A stretch of DNA of 42,475 nucleotides from an uncultured Gammaproteobacteria bacterium (GTDB lineage Bacteria > Pseudomonadota > Gammaproteobacteria > Pseudomonadales > Azotimanducaceae): positions 1-42,475 of the forward strand of contig CAJXAC010000014.1 in assembly GCA_913050035.1 (NCBI GenBank), read 5' to 3'. This document shows, in pieces, positions 1-10,415 of this stretch. The first letter of the stretch is position 1, and the number at the start of each line of letters is the position of its first letter. A program made the position numbers and the translations under genes. Under the pieces are notes generated by a model, which made no database searches, was not told the origin of the DNA, and was given only the letters and a program-made list of their open reading frames with translations.

Positions 1-387
1 GTGTCGGTCAGGAACTGCGGCATGTTCACGGTCACACCAGATATTTGGTTGACCCGATAGCCGCTGTAGCGCAGCGCGAACTTCCGCACACTGCTGATGC
101 GCAAATACCGAATGCGGGAGCATAAGTTCACTGGTGATTACTGCATCAGTCGCTACGCTCAGTACTACCGTTTTAACAGGGGCACCTAGCGCCGCACAAC
201 CTTGCTGCAATGCCTCACACATACGCTCGGGATTGCGCCAATTACCGCTCTCAATTACACCCGCCGGCAATATTTGGTAAGCGGCGCCACTTAAACGCAA
301 TGATCGACCCTGCAAGACTAGCGAAACAAGGCTTAGCGAATTCGCCTGTACATCTAGACCTGTTATTGCGTTGTAAGTTTTGCGCAT
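1..387 (-). CDS. pilM: PilM, type IV pilus inner-membrane assembly protein (5' part only)
   Basis: The reverse strand is open from an ATG at 385-387, directly after an in-frame TGA, to the window edge, giving 129 N-terminal residues. The reading starts MRKTYNAITGLDVQANSLSL and continues with a 'LPAGVIESGNWRNPE' stretch and 'VLSVATDAVIT'. This matches the actin-like first subdomain of PilM (GLDIG...VKLVEL, LP.G.V..G....PE, A.P...VI). PilM is a cytoplasmic FtsA-like protein that binds the PilN tail and links the PilNOP alignment complex to the pilus motor. In related gammaproteobacteria pilMNOPQ is divergent from the PBP1A gene, exactly as here. Part of the start region overlaps a longer possible 5' extension of mrcA, which is one reason for choosing a later mrcA start. 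The family call rests on sequence pattern plus synteny. Confidence 0.82.
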   Translation of the reverse strand, partial: MRKTYNAITGLDVQANSLSLVSLVLQGRSLRLSGAAYQILPAGVIESGNWRNPERMCEALQQGCAALGAPVKTVVLSVATDAVITSELMLPHSVFAHQQCAEVRAALQRLSGQPNIWCDREHAAVPDRH

Positions 388-420
388 TCACCCTAGCTCT
401 TCCCAGTGGTCCGTCCGATG

Positions 421-485
421 TTGCCAAGCTGATCCATAACAGCCATTGGCAAAAAACCGTTTTTGCGGTCAGCCATTACCGCAAA
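421..485. promoter_or_regulatory. Two inverted repeats in the pilM-mrcA divergent intergenic region
   Basis: Between the divergent starts of pilM (387) and mrcA (about 546) there are two perfect inverted repeats. The first is TTGCCAA (421-427) with TTGGCAA (446-452). The second is TTTGCGGT (462-469) with ACCGCAAA (478-485), an 8-bp stem with an 8-base loop. They sit where the promoters for both genes must lie, so they could be operators or part of a leader transcript. No regulator can be named from the sequence. Confidence 0.45.
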
Positions 486-545
486 CCCTCTTGCGAGCGC
501 GGTTCGGTGGGATATGATGCGCGAGTTGTTGTTTTGGACAGAAGG

Positions 546-3110
546 GTGATCAAACGCCGCCGTAGGCCTTTTCTTGCTGTTACAAGCTTTTTAGTGGCAT
601 CGCTGTGCGCGATCACTATTGGCTTAGCAGGCATCTATCTTTATCTAGACCCGCAAACCCCGGCCGCTGCGACGTACCGCAACGTCAAGCTACAACAACC
701 ACTCAGAATTTATTCAGCAGATGGCGCTCTAATCGCCGAATTCGGCGAACGCCGGCTTATCCCGATAAAACTTGCCCAAGTGCCGGATCACTTTATAAAC
801 GCATTACTCGATACCGAGGATAAGCGCTTTTACGAGCACCAGGGCATCGATTTCATATCGTTGAGTAACGACATCCTGCAACTACTTGGCAGCCTCATGG
901 GTCAAGACAATTCGGTTGGCGGCGCTAGCACCATCACAATGCAACTGGCACGCAATGTATCTTTTACGCTAGAGCGGCGTTTTCTCAGAAAATTTAAAGA
1001 GATGCTCTTAGCGCTCAAAATTGAACGCGAGCTAAGTAAGGATGACATCCTCGAGCTGTATATTAATCTGGTGCCATTTGGCAAAAGAGCCTACGGCGCC
1101 GAAGCCGCCGCACTCACGTACTATGGTAAATCGTTAGATCAGTTAAATTTAGCCCAGCTCGCTATGCTGGCCGGTATCCCTCAGAGACCCGAGGCTGGTA
1201 ACCCGATTAACGGGCCAGAGTGGGCGCTGCGCCGACGCAATGTCGTACTTGCACGAATGCGTGACCAGGGTTCAATTACTCAAAGCCAATACCAAGAAGC
1301 AAGGCAGCAACCAATCACCGCACAGGTATTTGCACGCAGCGTTGACATACCCAGCCCCTATGTGGGGGAGTGGATACGGCAACAGGCGGTCACTCTGGTC
1401 GACGATCTGTATACGGGTGGCTATGAAGTACACACCACCATCGACAGTACTTTGCAGCAGGCTGCAATCGCTGCGCTGCAACGCGGGCTCAAAAACTATG
1501 ATCGAAGCCACGGTTATCGAGGTGTTGAGGGTCGTATTGACGCGCAATTACTGAATCAAATTACCCTGGCCGAAGACTTAGACCCAGACAGCGGCGAAAC
1601 CGTGATCAAGATTACGGTACCCGAGGATGTTGCCAAAACTGCCTTGAACGGGACCCGCACTTACGGACAACTATTGCCAGCCTTTGTTATTGCTGTTGAC
1701 ACAGAAACCGCAACAGTCGTCACCGCAGATGCGCAACACCATACTCTGGCGCGTAAAGACGCCCGCTGGGCTAGAGCCTATATCGATGTGGATACCCGCG
1801 GCCCGGCTGTCAGTGACTTCTCTACCTTGCTTACAGTTGGCGATGTGGTGCGCATAGAGTCCATCAGTAAAAATGGCGAACCCACATGGCAGTTGGCGCA
1901 GTTGCCCGACATTCAGGGTGCTTTAGTGGCCATGCAACCAGAGACTGGCAGTATCAAGGCGCTTGTCGGAGGCTTTGACTTCTATCGCAATCAGTATAAT
2001 CACGCCCTCCAATCCGCCAGGCAACCAGGATCCGGGTTCAAGCCTTTCATTTATTCTGCAGCACTCGCCAATGGCGTAAACGCTGCCGACGTTTTCCTCG
2101 ACGCCCCCCTGGTCTTTGATGACGTTAACCTAGAATCCCAATATCGCCCGGAGAACGATAACAATCGCTACAACGGCCCAACCCGGTTGCGCGAGGCTTT
2201 GTATCGCTCCATTAATCTGGTCTCCATGCGGGTGTTGCTAAAAGTGGGGGCCGGCAAAATGCTCGAGCATGTAGGAAATTTCGGCTTCGATACCCGTAGT
2301 TTTCCACGCAATACTCAGTTAGCAATTGGCGGCGGCACCATGACGGTCGCGCCACTGGATATGGCTCGAGCCTATGCTGTGCTGGCAAATGGTGGCCATC
2401 TGATCGAAACAAATGTCATCGATCGCATTAGTGATCAACAAGGCAACATAATCTATCAGCCAGCGCGGGTTGAAGTATGCCAAGACTGTTCATCACAATC
2501 GCAACCGGTGGTGGCGTCTGAGGCCCCGGTAAACGCAGCAGATATCTTCGCGGACCCTGCCGGCTTGGATGAATTCGCTGAGGTTCAAGTAGCCGAGGAA
2601 GAGCTGAGAGAAATCATTCCCGCGCCTCAGGTTATCGATGAACGCAATGCATTTATAATGGACTCTATGCTTCGAGACGTAATTAAGCGCGGCACGGGGC
2701 GGCGCGCCAGAAGCCTCGGACGCGACGACTTAGCCGGCAAGACTGGCACTACGAATGACGCCGAGGACACCTGGTTTAACGGCTATAACCAAGACCTAGT
2801 GGCAAGCGTATGGGTCGGCTTCAGTAACCAAGCACCTCTCGGTGCCAATGCCTATGGATCCAACACCCCGCTGCCAATCTGGATCGACTTCATGCGCAAA
2901 GCCTTAGCTGGAAAAGAACCTGCTAATGTTTATCAACCACCGGGCATCACAACCATGAAGATTGACCCGCAGACGGGGCTCGCAGCGCCCCCGGATGATC
3001 GAAATGCGGTCTTCGAGTTCTTTTTTGCGGAGCAGGCGCCCGAACTACCGAGCAACGCCGATGGCAGCAGCCCTAGCGAAGAGACAATCAAAGCGGTAGA
3101 TCTGTTTTAG
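546..3110 (+). CDS. mrcA: Penicillin-binding protein 1A, bifunctional transglycosylase/transpeptidase
   Basis: Class A PBP that polymerises lipid II and cross-links the glycan strands in the periplasm, anchored by an N-terminal helix. From a GTG start at 546 the protein is 854 residues, close to the usual PBP1A size. A basic cap (IKRRRRP) is followed by one membrane segment ending GIYLYLDP. The GT51 domain shows catalytic Glu about 91 in TEDKRFYEH and GASTITMQLARN at about 126-137. The OB-like insert follows. The transpeptidase has S496-G-F-K499, S555-I-N557 and K732-T-G734 (AGKTGTTNDAEDTW). The reading frame is open back to 210, but that extension overlaps pilM on the other strand and is not PBP-like. 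TTG at 534 is the other possible start. The gene is divergent from pilM and convergent with the M48 protease gene only 9 bases away. Confidence 0.96.
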   Translation: MIKRRRRPFLAVTSFLVASLCAITIGLAGIYLYLDPQTPAAATYRNVKLQQPLRIYSADGALIAEFGERRLIPIKLAQVPDHFINALLDTEDKRFYEHQGIDFISLSNDILQLLGSLMGQDNSVGGASTITMQLARNVSFTLERRFLRKFKEMLLALKIERELSKDDILELYINLVPFGKRAYGAEAAALTYYGKSLDQLNLAQLAMLAGIPQRPEAGNPINGPEWALRRRNVVLARMRDQGSITQSQYQEARQQPITAQVFARSVDIPSPYVGEWIRQQAVTLVDDLYTGGYEVHTTIDSTLQQAAIAALQRGLKNYDRSHGYRGVEGRIDAQLLNQITLAEDLDPDSGETVIKITVPEDVAKTALNGTRTYGQLLPAFVIAVDTETATVVTADAQHHTLARKDARWARAYIDVDTRGPAVSDFSTLLTVGDVVRIESISKNGEPTWQLAQLPDIQGALVAMQPETGSIKALVGGFDFYRNQYNHALQSARQPGSGFKPFIYSAALANGVNAADVFLDAPLVFDDVNLESQYRPENDNNRYNGPTRLREALYRSINLVSMRVLLKVGAGKMLEHVGNFGFDTRSFPRNTQLAIGGGTMTVAPLDMARAYAVLANGGHLIETNVIDRISDQQGNIIYQPARVEVCQDCSSQSQPVVASEAPVNAADIFADPAGLDEFAEVQVAEEELREIIPAPQVIDERNAFIMDSMLRDVIKRGTGRRARSLGRDDLAGKTGTTNDAEDTWFNGYNQDLVASVWVGFSNQAPLGANAYGSNTPLPIWIDFMRKALAGKEPANVYQPPGITTMKIDPQTGLAAPPDDRNAVFEFFFAEQAPELPSNADGSSPSEETIKAVDLF

Positions 3111-3119
3111 CTGGGGACC

Positions 3120-4562
3120 CTAGCGTACTAGTTTTATCAAATCACCGGCTCTAGGCTCACCATTGGGATAATGTCCATTCATTACTCGCAACAGTTGCTC
3201 GGCGTTTTGCCGAATCGGCACAGAGCGCGATAATTTAGCGTAGGTATCGCCGGGGTTCGCCATAACCAAGTGCAGTTGTTGTTTGTTTATGAGCCGTAAA
3301 TCATCGGCCGTCATGGCACGAGTGGACATCACCATGGCCTCGAATTCTTTAGCAAACTGTTCTGGCGAACCGGGCTTGTCGATTTCGCCGTTAAATACGT
3401 AGACCCCACCGTCTTTGTACAAAACGGCAATTTTTCGCAATGCCTTTTTCTCATCCGTCACCTTAATCGACGCGATGTAGCCTGAATAAGCCCCCACCTG
3501 TATGGCCTCACCATCCTCCAGATCATCGCGCTTCAGCGTCTCTGTTAGATATTCTTGCGGCGTTTGCTCTTCGGTGGGCAGCGCGGTTCTGCGGGCGCTC
3601 ATACGCGCAGCGTCTTTATCGCTGCGGGCAAAAACCTCTGTAGGGGTAGCACGAATATCCCAGTCTTTAGGAAACGCGATACTCAAGCGCAGTGCGCCAT
3701 GGTAATAGACACCGTCTTTAACCACACCTGTCGCACTGTCGTCACCGAAACGCAGGCCATTCAGCATCTGGTGAAAGTCGCGTAGCGGTTCATTCAACTG
3801 CTTGGGTGCTAAGTGCTGGGATTGTCGAACCAGTTCATATAACCGCTTCTGATGCGCCGGGTGACTGCCGAGCATGCCATGGTAGACCGTCGGGCTGTTA
3901 TTGACTGCTTTCTGATAATTATCGTGGTCGCGCAGCATCTGAATGCTATCCAATAACGCTGTCGGGTTATAGCCGGTTTTAAGTACAACCTCGGCACCGA
4001 ATCTATCTGCCTCTAGTTCTTGCTTGCGTCCATAACCCGCAATGGCGGTTTGGGTAACCGCATTGGCCAAGCCTATGGTTGAAGAAGAACCCGTTGCCAA
4101 AGCACCGACGATACCAAGCACTTTACCCAGCCGTTGTTTACTAACAGCATTACGCGAGTGCGCCCCAACTACATGGCCGATCTCATGCCCCAGCACCGCT
4201 GCAAGCTCGTCTTCGCTGTTAAAGAATGCAAGTATGCCTCGTGTTACGAAGATGTAGGCATCTGGCGTCGCCCAGGCATTAACAACAGGCTGATCGACAA
4301 CAACGAAGGTATAGGTGCGTCCAGCGTGAGGAGATTGCGCCAGCAAGCGCTCGCCGACTTCAGTAACGTAGTCTTGCCAAGCTTGATCAGGGTAAATAAT
4401 GCCCTTTTCAAGGAATTCGTTGTACATCTCTGCGCCCGGGCCTGCATAGGCAGATGGCGACAATAGAACGCACAAAGACACCGTAGCGCTCTTCCAAAGC
4501 AGCCCAAGGCCCACTCTTAAAAACCTGAAAATTTCCTTTGCGACTGCATAGCGGGTTGGCAT
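3120..4562 (-). CDS. Secreted M48-family zinc metalloprotease with C-terminal LysM-like region
   Basis: A periplasmic M48 peptidase of the BepA/LoiP type, 480 residues from ATG 4562. A TTG at 4604 would add 14 residues that look non-native. A signal peptide with a hydrophobic core ends near SAYA-GPG at about residue 40. The zinc site is H126-E-I-G-H130, with the third ligand Glu about 184 in ELEADRFGAE, so the protease should be active. Relatives act in outer-membrane protein quality control. After the peptidase domain there is a long region unlike a TPR, and the last about 60 residues (HLVMANPGDTYAKLSRSV...PNGEPRAGDLIKLV) look like a degenerate LysM or secretin-adaptor fold. This suggests envelope or peptidoglycan association. 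The exact orthologue name is not assigned. It is convergent with mrcA. Confidence 0.88.
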   Translation of the reverse strand: MPTRYAVAKEIFRFLRVGLGLLWKSATVSLCVLLSPSAYAGPGAEMYNEFLEKGIIYPDQAWQDYVTEVGERLLAQSPHAGRTYTFVVVDQPVVNAWATPDAYIFVTRGILAFFNSEDELAAVLGHEIGHVVGAHSRNAVSKQRLGKVLGIVGALATGSSSTIGLANAVTQTAIAGYGRKQELEADRFGAEVVLKTGYNPTALLDSIQMLRDHDNYQKAVNNSPTVYHGMLGSHPAHQKRLYELVRQSQHLAPKQLNEPLRDFHQMLNGLRFGDDSATGVVKDGVYYHGALRLSIAFPKDWDIRATPTEVFARSDKDAARMSARRTALPTEEQTPQEYLTETLKRDDLEDGEAIQVGAYSGYIASIKVTDEKKALRKIAVLYKDGGVYVFNGEIDKPGSPEQFAKEFEAMVMSTRAMTADDLRLINKQQLHLVMANPGDTYAKLSRSVPIRQNAEQLLRVMNGHYPNGEPRAGDLIKLVR

Positions 4563-4661
4563 CGAGACAGCCTCGCTTCTGAAGAACCTATAGAATAGAC
4601 GCAATACCCGAAGATGAAAAAGCGCAGATGTTAGACACAGCCCACACCTGCGGATTTATGC

Positions 4662-4880
4662 TTAGCTGCCCGTACTAGTGCGGTTACCGAAGCGCTTGCG
4701 GAATCGTTCCACCCGACCACCAGAGTCTATGGTCTTTTGCTTGCCCGTATAAAACGGGTGACAGCTTGAGCACACGTCTACGTGGATGTCTTCGGCAACT
4801 GTCGATGAAATTTCAAGCACGTTGCCGCAACTGCACGTGGCTTTGATTGTGTAGTATTCCGGATGTATGTTTGCTTTCAT
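4662..4880 (-). CDS. rpmE: 50S ribosomal protein L31, zinc-binding type
   Basis: A 72-residue protein beginning [10 protein letters not shown] with the L31 zinc cysteines C16-x-C18 and C37-x2-C40 ([14 protein letters not shown]). This is the C+ paralogue that binds zinc and bridges the ribosomal subunits. Length and ending ([10 protein letters not shown]) are normal for the family. In related genomes rpmE lies next to priA; here the small SMR exporter gene is between them on the other strand. A plausible vegetative promoter lies immediately upstream. No zinc-uptake-regulator box is obvious. Confidence 0.96.
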   Translation of the reverse strand: MKANIHPEYYTIKATCSCGNVLEISSTVAEDIHVDVCSSCHPFYTGKQKTIDSGGRVERFRKRFGNRTSTGS

Positions 4881-4918
4881 CGCGTACTATTCTGCTGTCT
4901 GGAAAATAAAGGGCGCGC

Positions 4919-4946
4919 AGTTTAACAGAAGGCTAGGGGATGACAA
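4919..4946 (-). promoter_or_regulatory. Probable sigma-70 promoter of rpmE
   Basis: On the minus strand, TTGTCA (4941-4946) is followed 16 bases later by TAAACT (4919-4924), about 40 bases upstream of the rpmE start. The -35 fits well, while the -10 matches four of six consensus bases. Confidence 0.5.
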
Positions 4947-5150
4947 CCCGAAGCTTTGCCGAGGATTGATTCGTCATACGATCAATCAAGGCTCACTAAC
5001 AACCCGCCAAACCGCCCCCAGCTGATAGTGATAAAGCAGAAAAGCGCTTTGCAGCCGACTCTAGGCTAAAACCACCCATTAACCTGATCGCATTCAGAAA
5101 CAATATTCTGTTTAATGCGGCGTCAATCAGCAGCACGAAAGAGGATTTAA

Positions 5151-5483
5151 ATGGCTCGGGCTATATTAGTCGTCGCGGGGATTTTCGAGGTCATTTGGGC
5201 GGTTGCGCTAAAGTACTCAGAAGGATTCACAAAATTGTGGCCTTCCGTGATTTTTATTATTGCGGCTTGGTTAAGTTTTGCGTGTTTATCTTTGGCACTA
5301 AAACACATTCCCATGGGCAGTGCCTACGCCGTTTGGACCGGAATCGGCGCAGTTGGCATCGCGATCATTGGTATGGTGTGGTTTAGCGAACCCGCAACGC
5401 TTTTTCGTATTGTTTGCATCGCGCTAATTGTCATCGGTATTGTGGGGCTCAAACTGTCCGGCTCTGAAGTAAATACGGCATAG
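5151..5483 (+). CDS. sugE: Small multidrug resistance family exporter, Gdx/SugE (guanidinium) subtype
   Basis: A 110-residue, four-helix inner-membrane protein of the SMR family that works as an antiparallel dimer exchanging substrate for protons. The essential Glu is in the first helix (GIFEVIWAVALKYSEGFT, E13). The KYSEGFTKLWPS and AYAVWTGIGAVGIA blocks are those of the SugE/Gdx branch rather than the EmrE branch, so guanidinium export is the best guess. A good ribosome site, AGAGGA, sits 6 bases before ATG. No partner SMR gene is adjacent. I looked for a guanidine riboswitch in the roughly 250 bases upstream and could not recognise one. Confidence 0.92.
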   Translation: MARAILVVAGIFEVIWAVALKYSEGFTKLWPSVIFIIAAWLSFACLSLALKHIPMGSAYAVWTGIGAVGIAIIGMVWFSEPATLFRIVCIALIVIGIVGLKLSGSEVNTA

Positions 5484-5616
5484 CCGGTGGCGCCAGAGTT
5501 CTGTAAATGCTTTGATTTACGAATAATGAACGGGCCGTAGCGGTAAGGTCGAACTGGCTTCGAGCCTGCCTTAAAAAGAGATTCCCAGTCACGATGAAAG
5601 CTTCTTAGAATGACCC

Positions 5617-7782
5617 ATGTCCAACCATAACCGAGTCATTCAAGTCGCTGTACCGCGGCCACTACACTCCGTGTACGACTACTCGGTGCCGGCAGATATG
5701 CCATTGCCATCACTAGGCTGTAGGGTTCAAGTACCGTTTGGGCGCACTACAACCTTAGGTATTTGCGTCAACAATGAAGTGGCTAACCCGCACAGTCGTC
5801 TTAAGCCTATTCAGGCCTTGGTCGATGCTGAGAACTCAGAACCGGCCGTATCAGCAGAGCTATTGGATTTAGCCAAGTGGATGAGCGCGTACTACCATTA
5901 CCCCTTAGGTGAAGTGTTGGCGACCGTTTTGCCGGCCGCCGCCAGGCGCGGTGCAGAATTTGCTATTGCCCCGGCTGATAGTTGGCAAGTCGCGAAGCCT
6001 GAGTACGTTAACCCACGAGCCCCTCGGCAGCAGCAACTACTGGATTTCCTGCTGACCAATCCGCACTGCACCGGCGCCGAAATTATTGCCGCGGGCTTTA
6101 GTCGCGCCTTGCTCAACAAGCTAGTTGATTTATCCGTAGTAGTTCGCAGCGATCCGCTTGCTGCGGCCGAAGCTCAAGAACCCCATCTGACCGCTACTGC
6201 GGAACAAAAACTCGCCATAGAACAGATTAGTCATGCCCAAGGTCGCTTTCAGACACTGCTAATCGAAGGCGTTACTGGCAGCGGCAAGACCGAAATCTAT
6301 TTACAGAGTATTGCTAACGTAGTCGCCCAAGGCGGTCAGGCGCTGGTGCTGGTGCCAGAAATCGCGTTAACGCCCCAGACACTGGCGCGTTTCAAGCGAC
6401 GCTTTGCAAGAACCGGCATGCTGCATTCAGCACTTACGGATAACGAACGGCTGCAAACATGGTTGAAGTGTCGCCAGGGTGACTTCGACATTGTCCTAGG
6501 CACTCGTTCAGCGATTTTTACGCCGTGCAAAAATTTACAGCTCATTATTGTCGATGAGGAACACGACAGCTCATATAAACAACAAGATGGCTTGCGCTAC
6601 TCCGCCCGAGACCTCGCTGCTAAACGTGCCCAGGCCCTATCTATTCCATTGCTTTTAGGTTCCGCTACCCCTTCCCTAGAATCTTTGTACAACGCCAAAC
6701 GCGGTCGTTACCAGCATCTCCGGCTATTAAATCGAGCGGGCGATGCGCAAATGCCGGACTATCACGTGATCGACATGCGTAATGAAAATGTTCTGCACGG
6801 CATGTCCCATCAGTTGATTAACGTTATTCGTCGCCACCTTGACGCCGCTGGCCAGGTACTGATTTATCTGAATCGGCGCGGCTTCGCGCCCACGCTATTG
6901 TGTCAAAGCTGCGGCTGGCAGAGCCATTGCTCAGACTGCGACGCCAAACTGACACTGCACCAATCACCTCCACAGATGATCTGCCATCACTGCAATCTGC
7001 GCTTTCCGGTTCCCCAACAGTGCGACAATTGCGGCCACACCGCGCTACTGCCTATTGGTCTGGGAACCCAGCGCGCAGAAGAGAACGCACGGCAATTGTT
7101 CAAAGACACACCGGTATATCGCATTGATCGCGACACTACTCGCAGCAATAAACAACTGAATGCCCAACTCGAGCAGATAAATCGCGGCGAACCATGCGTT
7201 CTAGTGGGCACCCAAATGCTCGCGAAAGGTCATCATTTTCCCAACGTCACGCTGGTGGCGGTGATTAACGCCGACGCCGGCTTGCTCAGTCCAGACTTCC
7301 GCGCTCCGGAGCGGACAGCGCAACTCATCGTCCAAGTCGCTGGACGTGCTGGGCGTGCAGATCGCCTTGGTGAGGTATGGATTCAGTCTTATCAGCCAGA
7401 TAATCCGTTGCTTACGACCTTAATCGAATCCGGCTACAGCGGCTTCGCCGACGCCGAGCTGACGAGTCGGGAGACCGCGCAATTACCGCCCACGACGCCT
7501 ATGGCACTGATCCGCGCAGAGTCTGAAAATCCGGAACTAGCGAAACACTTTTTGCTCCAGTGCAAAGTCCAGAGCGAGTCACTAGGAATGCAGACCGACA
7601 TCAATATTATGGGGCCCGTACCCGCGCCGATCAGTCGAATGGCAAACCGACATCGCTTTCAACTGATGTTAATTGCAACTCACCGCAGCGCCCTACATCG
7701 CTGCCTCAAAATCTTAAATCAGACCAGCGCTCCAAGTAAGTTACGTTGGTCTATCGACGTGGACCCATACGATGCAATGTAG
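5617..7782 (+). CDS. priA: Primosomal replication restart helicase PriA
   Basis: A superfamily-2 3'-5' DNA helicase that reloads the replisome at stalled forks, 721 residues, normal for PriA. The N-terminal 3'BD domain (VAVPRPLHSVYDYSVP) is followed by a winged-helix region. The helicase core has Walker A TGSGKT at about 220-225 and DEEH at 313-316. The zinc-binding insertion spans about 429-472 with four CxxC pairs (CQSC, CSDC, CHHC, CDNC). Motif GTQMLAKGHHFPNVTLV and the arginine-finger motif QVAGRAGR are present. In related genomes argS follows priA and precedes the SPOR gene; here argS is missing from that position and only 72 bases separate priA from the SPOR gene. Confidence 0.97.
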   Translation: MSNHNRVIQVAVPRPLHSVYDYSVPADMPLPSLGCRVQVPFGRTTTLGICVNNEVANPHSRLKPIQALVDAENSEPAVSAELLDLAKWMSAYYHYPLGEVLATVLPAAARRGAEFAIAPADSWQVAKPEYVNPRAPRQQQLLDFLLTNPHCTGAEIIAAGFSRALLNKLVDLSVVVRSDPLAAAEAQEPHLTATAEQKLAIEQISHAQGRFQTLLIEGVTGSGKTEIYLQSIANVVAQGGQALVLVPEIALTPQTLARFKRRFARTGMLHSALTDNERLQTWLKCRQGDFDIVLGTRSAIFTPCKNLQLIIVDEEHDSSYKQQDGLRYSARDLAAKRAQALSIPLLLGSATPSLESLYNAKRGRYQHLRLLNRAGDAQMPDYHVIDMRNENVLHGMSHQLINVIRRHLDAAGQVLIYLNRRGFAPTLLCQSCGWQSHCSDCDAKLTLHQSPPQMICHHCNLRFPVPQQCDNCGHTALLPIGLGTQRAEENARQLFKDTPVYRIDRDTTRSNKQLNAQLEQINRGEPCVLVGTQMLAKGHHFPNVTLVAVINADAGLLSPDFRAPERTAQLIVQVAGRAGRADRLGEVWIQSYQPDNPLLTTLIESGYSGFADAELTSRETAQLPPTTPMALIRAESENPELAKHFLLQCKVQSESLGMQTDINIMGPVPAPISRMANRHRFQLMLIATHRSALHRCLKILNQTSAPSKLRWSIDVDPYDAM

Positions 7783-7854
7783 CCACCGCCAGTCCCAAAG
7801 CGTCGAACAGACCTGTATCATTACCCGCATTCAACAGCGTACTGGCTAAACCCG

Positions 7855-8424
7855 ATGCCGAAAGATTTCGCTTCGCGATCGCGTACCGCCAAAAATAAAC
7901 CTGCATCGCGGCGGAAGTCTGCATCTAGAACGTCGCCGGTGAAGCAAAAGGCCGTGTCATTTCATGGGCCGAGCTTTTCTTCAGGCGCGCTCATTGGCGC
8001 CGCGATTGTTTTGACCGCAGCTTATGCGCCGGAACTTTTGCGCAGTACCGAACTCACCAGCGGAACCGAAGATAGCGCGGAGCAACAACCAGTGGTGCAA
8101 TTTGAATTCCCTAAGCTGTTGCGCAATACCACGGTGCAAGGTGACCCAACGTCTTATAGCGTGCCAAAGCCCACGGCACCCGGCGAAGAAGTTATCTATC
8201 GAGTACAGGCGGCGTCTTTTCGCGATGCTGACGACGCCCAGCAGTTGCGCGCTGTCTTACTACTACAAAATCTTCCGGTAGAGTTGTCATCATCTAACGT
8301 TAAGGGCCAGCTCTGGCATCGTGTCGTGGTCGGTCCATTTACACGCAAACTCGATGCCGAGCGCGCCCGAACTAAACTACGTGAGCAAGATCTGCCGGCG
8401 ATCTTAATGCGCGACAAAAGCTAA
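7855..8424 (+). CDS. SPOR-domain inner-membrane protein (FtsN-like)
   Basis: A 189-residue protein with a basic cytoplasmic N-terminus (KDFASRSRTAKNKPASRRKS), one membrane helix at about residues 42-58 (SGALIGAAIVLTAAYAP), a short variable linker, and a C-terminal SPOR domain at about 115-186 (YRVQAASFRDADDAQQLRAV...WHRVVVGPFTRKLDAERARTKL). SPOR domains bind denuded septal glycan, so the protein should sit at the division site in the periplasm. It occupies the position of the FtsN-like SPOR gene before hslV in related genomes. It is much shorter than E. coli FtsN, and I cannot confirm that it is the essential FtsN. Confidence 0.88.
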   Translation: MPKDFASRSRTAKNKPASRRKSASRTSPVKQKAVSFHGPSFSSGALIGAAIVLTAAYAPELLRSTELTSGTEDSAEQQPVVQFEFPKLLRNTTVQGDPTSYSVPKPTAPGEEVIYRVQAASFRDADDAQQLRAVLLLQNLPVELSSSNVKGQLWHRVVVGPFTRKLDAERARTKLREQDLPAILMRDKS

Positions 8425-8477
8425 ACTGAATCTACCGTGCTCTGCCGTATGCGACGAGCACAACTACGAGAACCTTC

Positions 8478-9032
8478 ATGCAACAGTTTCATGGCACCAC
8501 TATTATCAGCGTTCGCGATGCACACAGTGTCGCGCTGGGCGGCGACGGCCAGGTATCCCTTGGCGATACGGTAATGAAAGGCAATGCGGTCAAAGTACGG
8601 AAGCTTTATCAAGACAAAGTGCTGGCAGGCTTCGCAGGCAGCACGGCAGATGCATTTACCTTGTTCGAAAAATTTGAGGCGGCACTGGAGAAATACCACG
8701 GTCAACTGACACGCGCTGCGGTTGAACTGGCAAAAGAATGGCGATCTGACCGTGCATTGCGCAAGCTCGAAGCAATGCTCATCGTTGCCGATACCGAAGC
8801 CACCTTATTGATCAGTGGCAACGGTGACGTCATAGAGCCTGAACACGGTGTTCTGGCCATTGGCTCGGGCGGCCACTACGCCCACGCAGCGGCAACTGCA
8901 TTAGTCGAAAATACCGAGTTGGGGGCTGCAGATGTAGTACGTAAGTCTCTGATGATCGCGGCAAATATCTGCGTCTACACAAACAGTTCGCTAACAATCG
9001 AAACCTTAGACTTGACCGCCCCAGCGGTCTAA
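8478..9032 (+). CDS. hslV: HslV, peptidase subunit of the HslUV (ClpQY) protease
   Basis: The proteasome-beta-like threonine peptidase that forms a double hexamer capped by HslU, 184 residues. The conserved core [15 protein letters not shown] and [15 protein letters not shown] is present. The catalytic Thr is residue 7 or the following Thr in [13 protein letters not shown], so the protein carries a six-residue propeptide to be removed, as in alphaproteobacterial HslV. The enterobacterial and Pseudomonas forms start MTTI. The ATG is placed well and no internal alternative restores the short form. hslU follows after 22 bases in the same operon. Confidence 0.97.
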   Translation: MQQFHGTTIISVRDAHSVALGGDGQVSLGDTVMKGNAVKVRKLYQDKVLAGFAGSTADAFTLFEKFEAALEKYHGQLTRAAVELAKEWRSDRALRKLEAMLIVADTEATLLISGNGDVIEPEHGVLAIGSGGHYAHAAATALVENTELGAADVVRKSLMIAANICVYTNSSLTIETLDLTAPAV

Positions 9033-9054
9033 ACCTTCTTAACGAAAAAGCACT

Positions 9055-10398
<1,344 letters not shown>

Positions 10399-10415
10399 CC
10401 ATCGAGAGCGCTTGA

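Noticed and set aside
210-545. Long 5' extension of the PBP1A frame giving 966 residues.
   Set aside because: It overlaps the start of pilM on the other strand, is not similar to PBPs, and the basic cap plus membrane helix begin only after 546.
4980-5150. Guanidine riboswitch before the Gdx-type exporter.
   Set aside because: I searched for the ACGR-loop hairpin pair and the ykkC-type conserved core and found neither.
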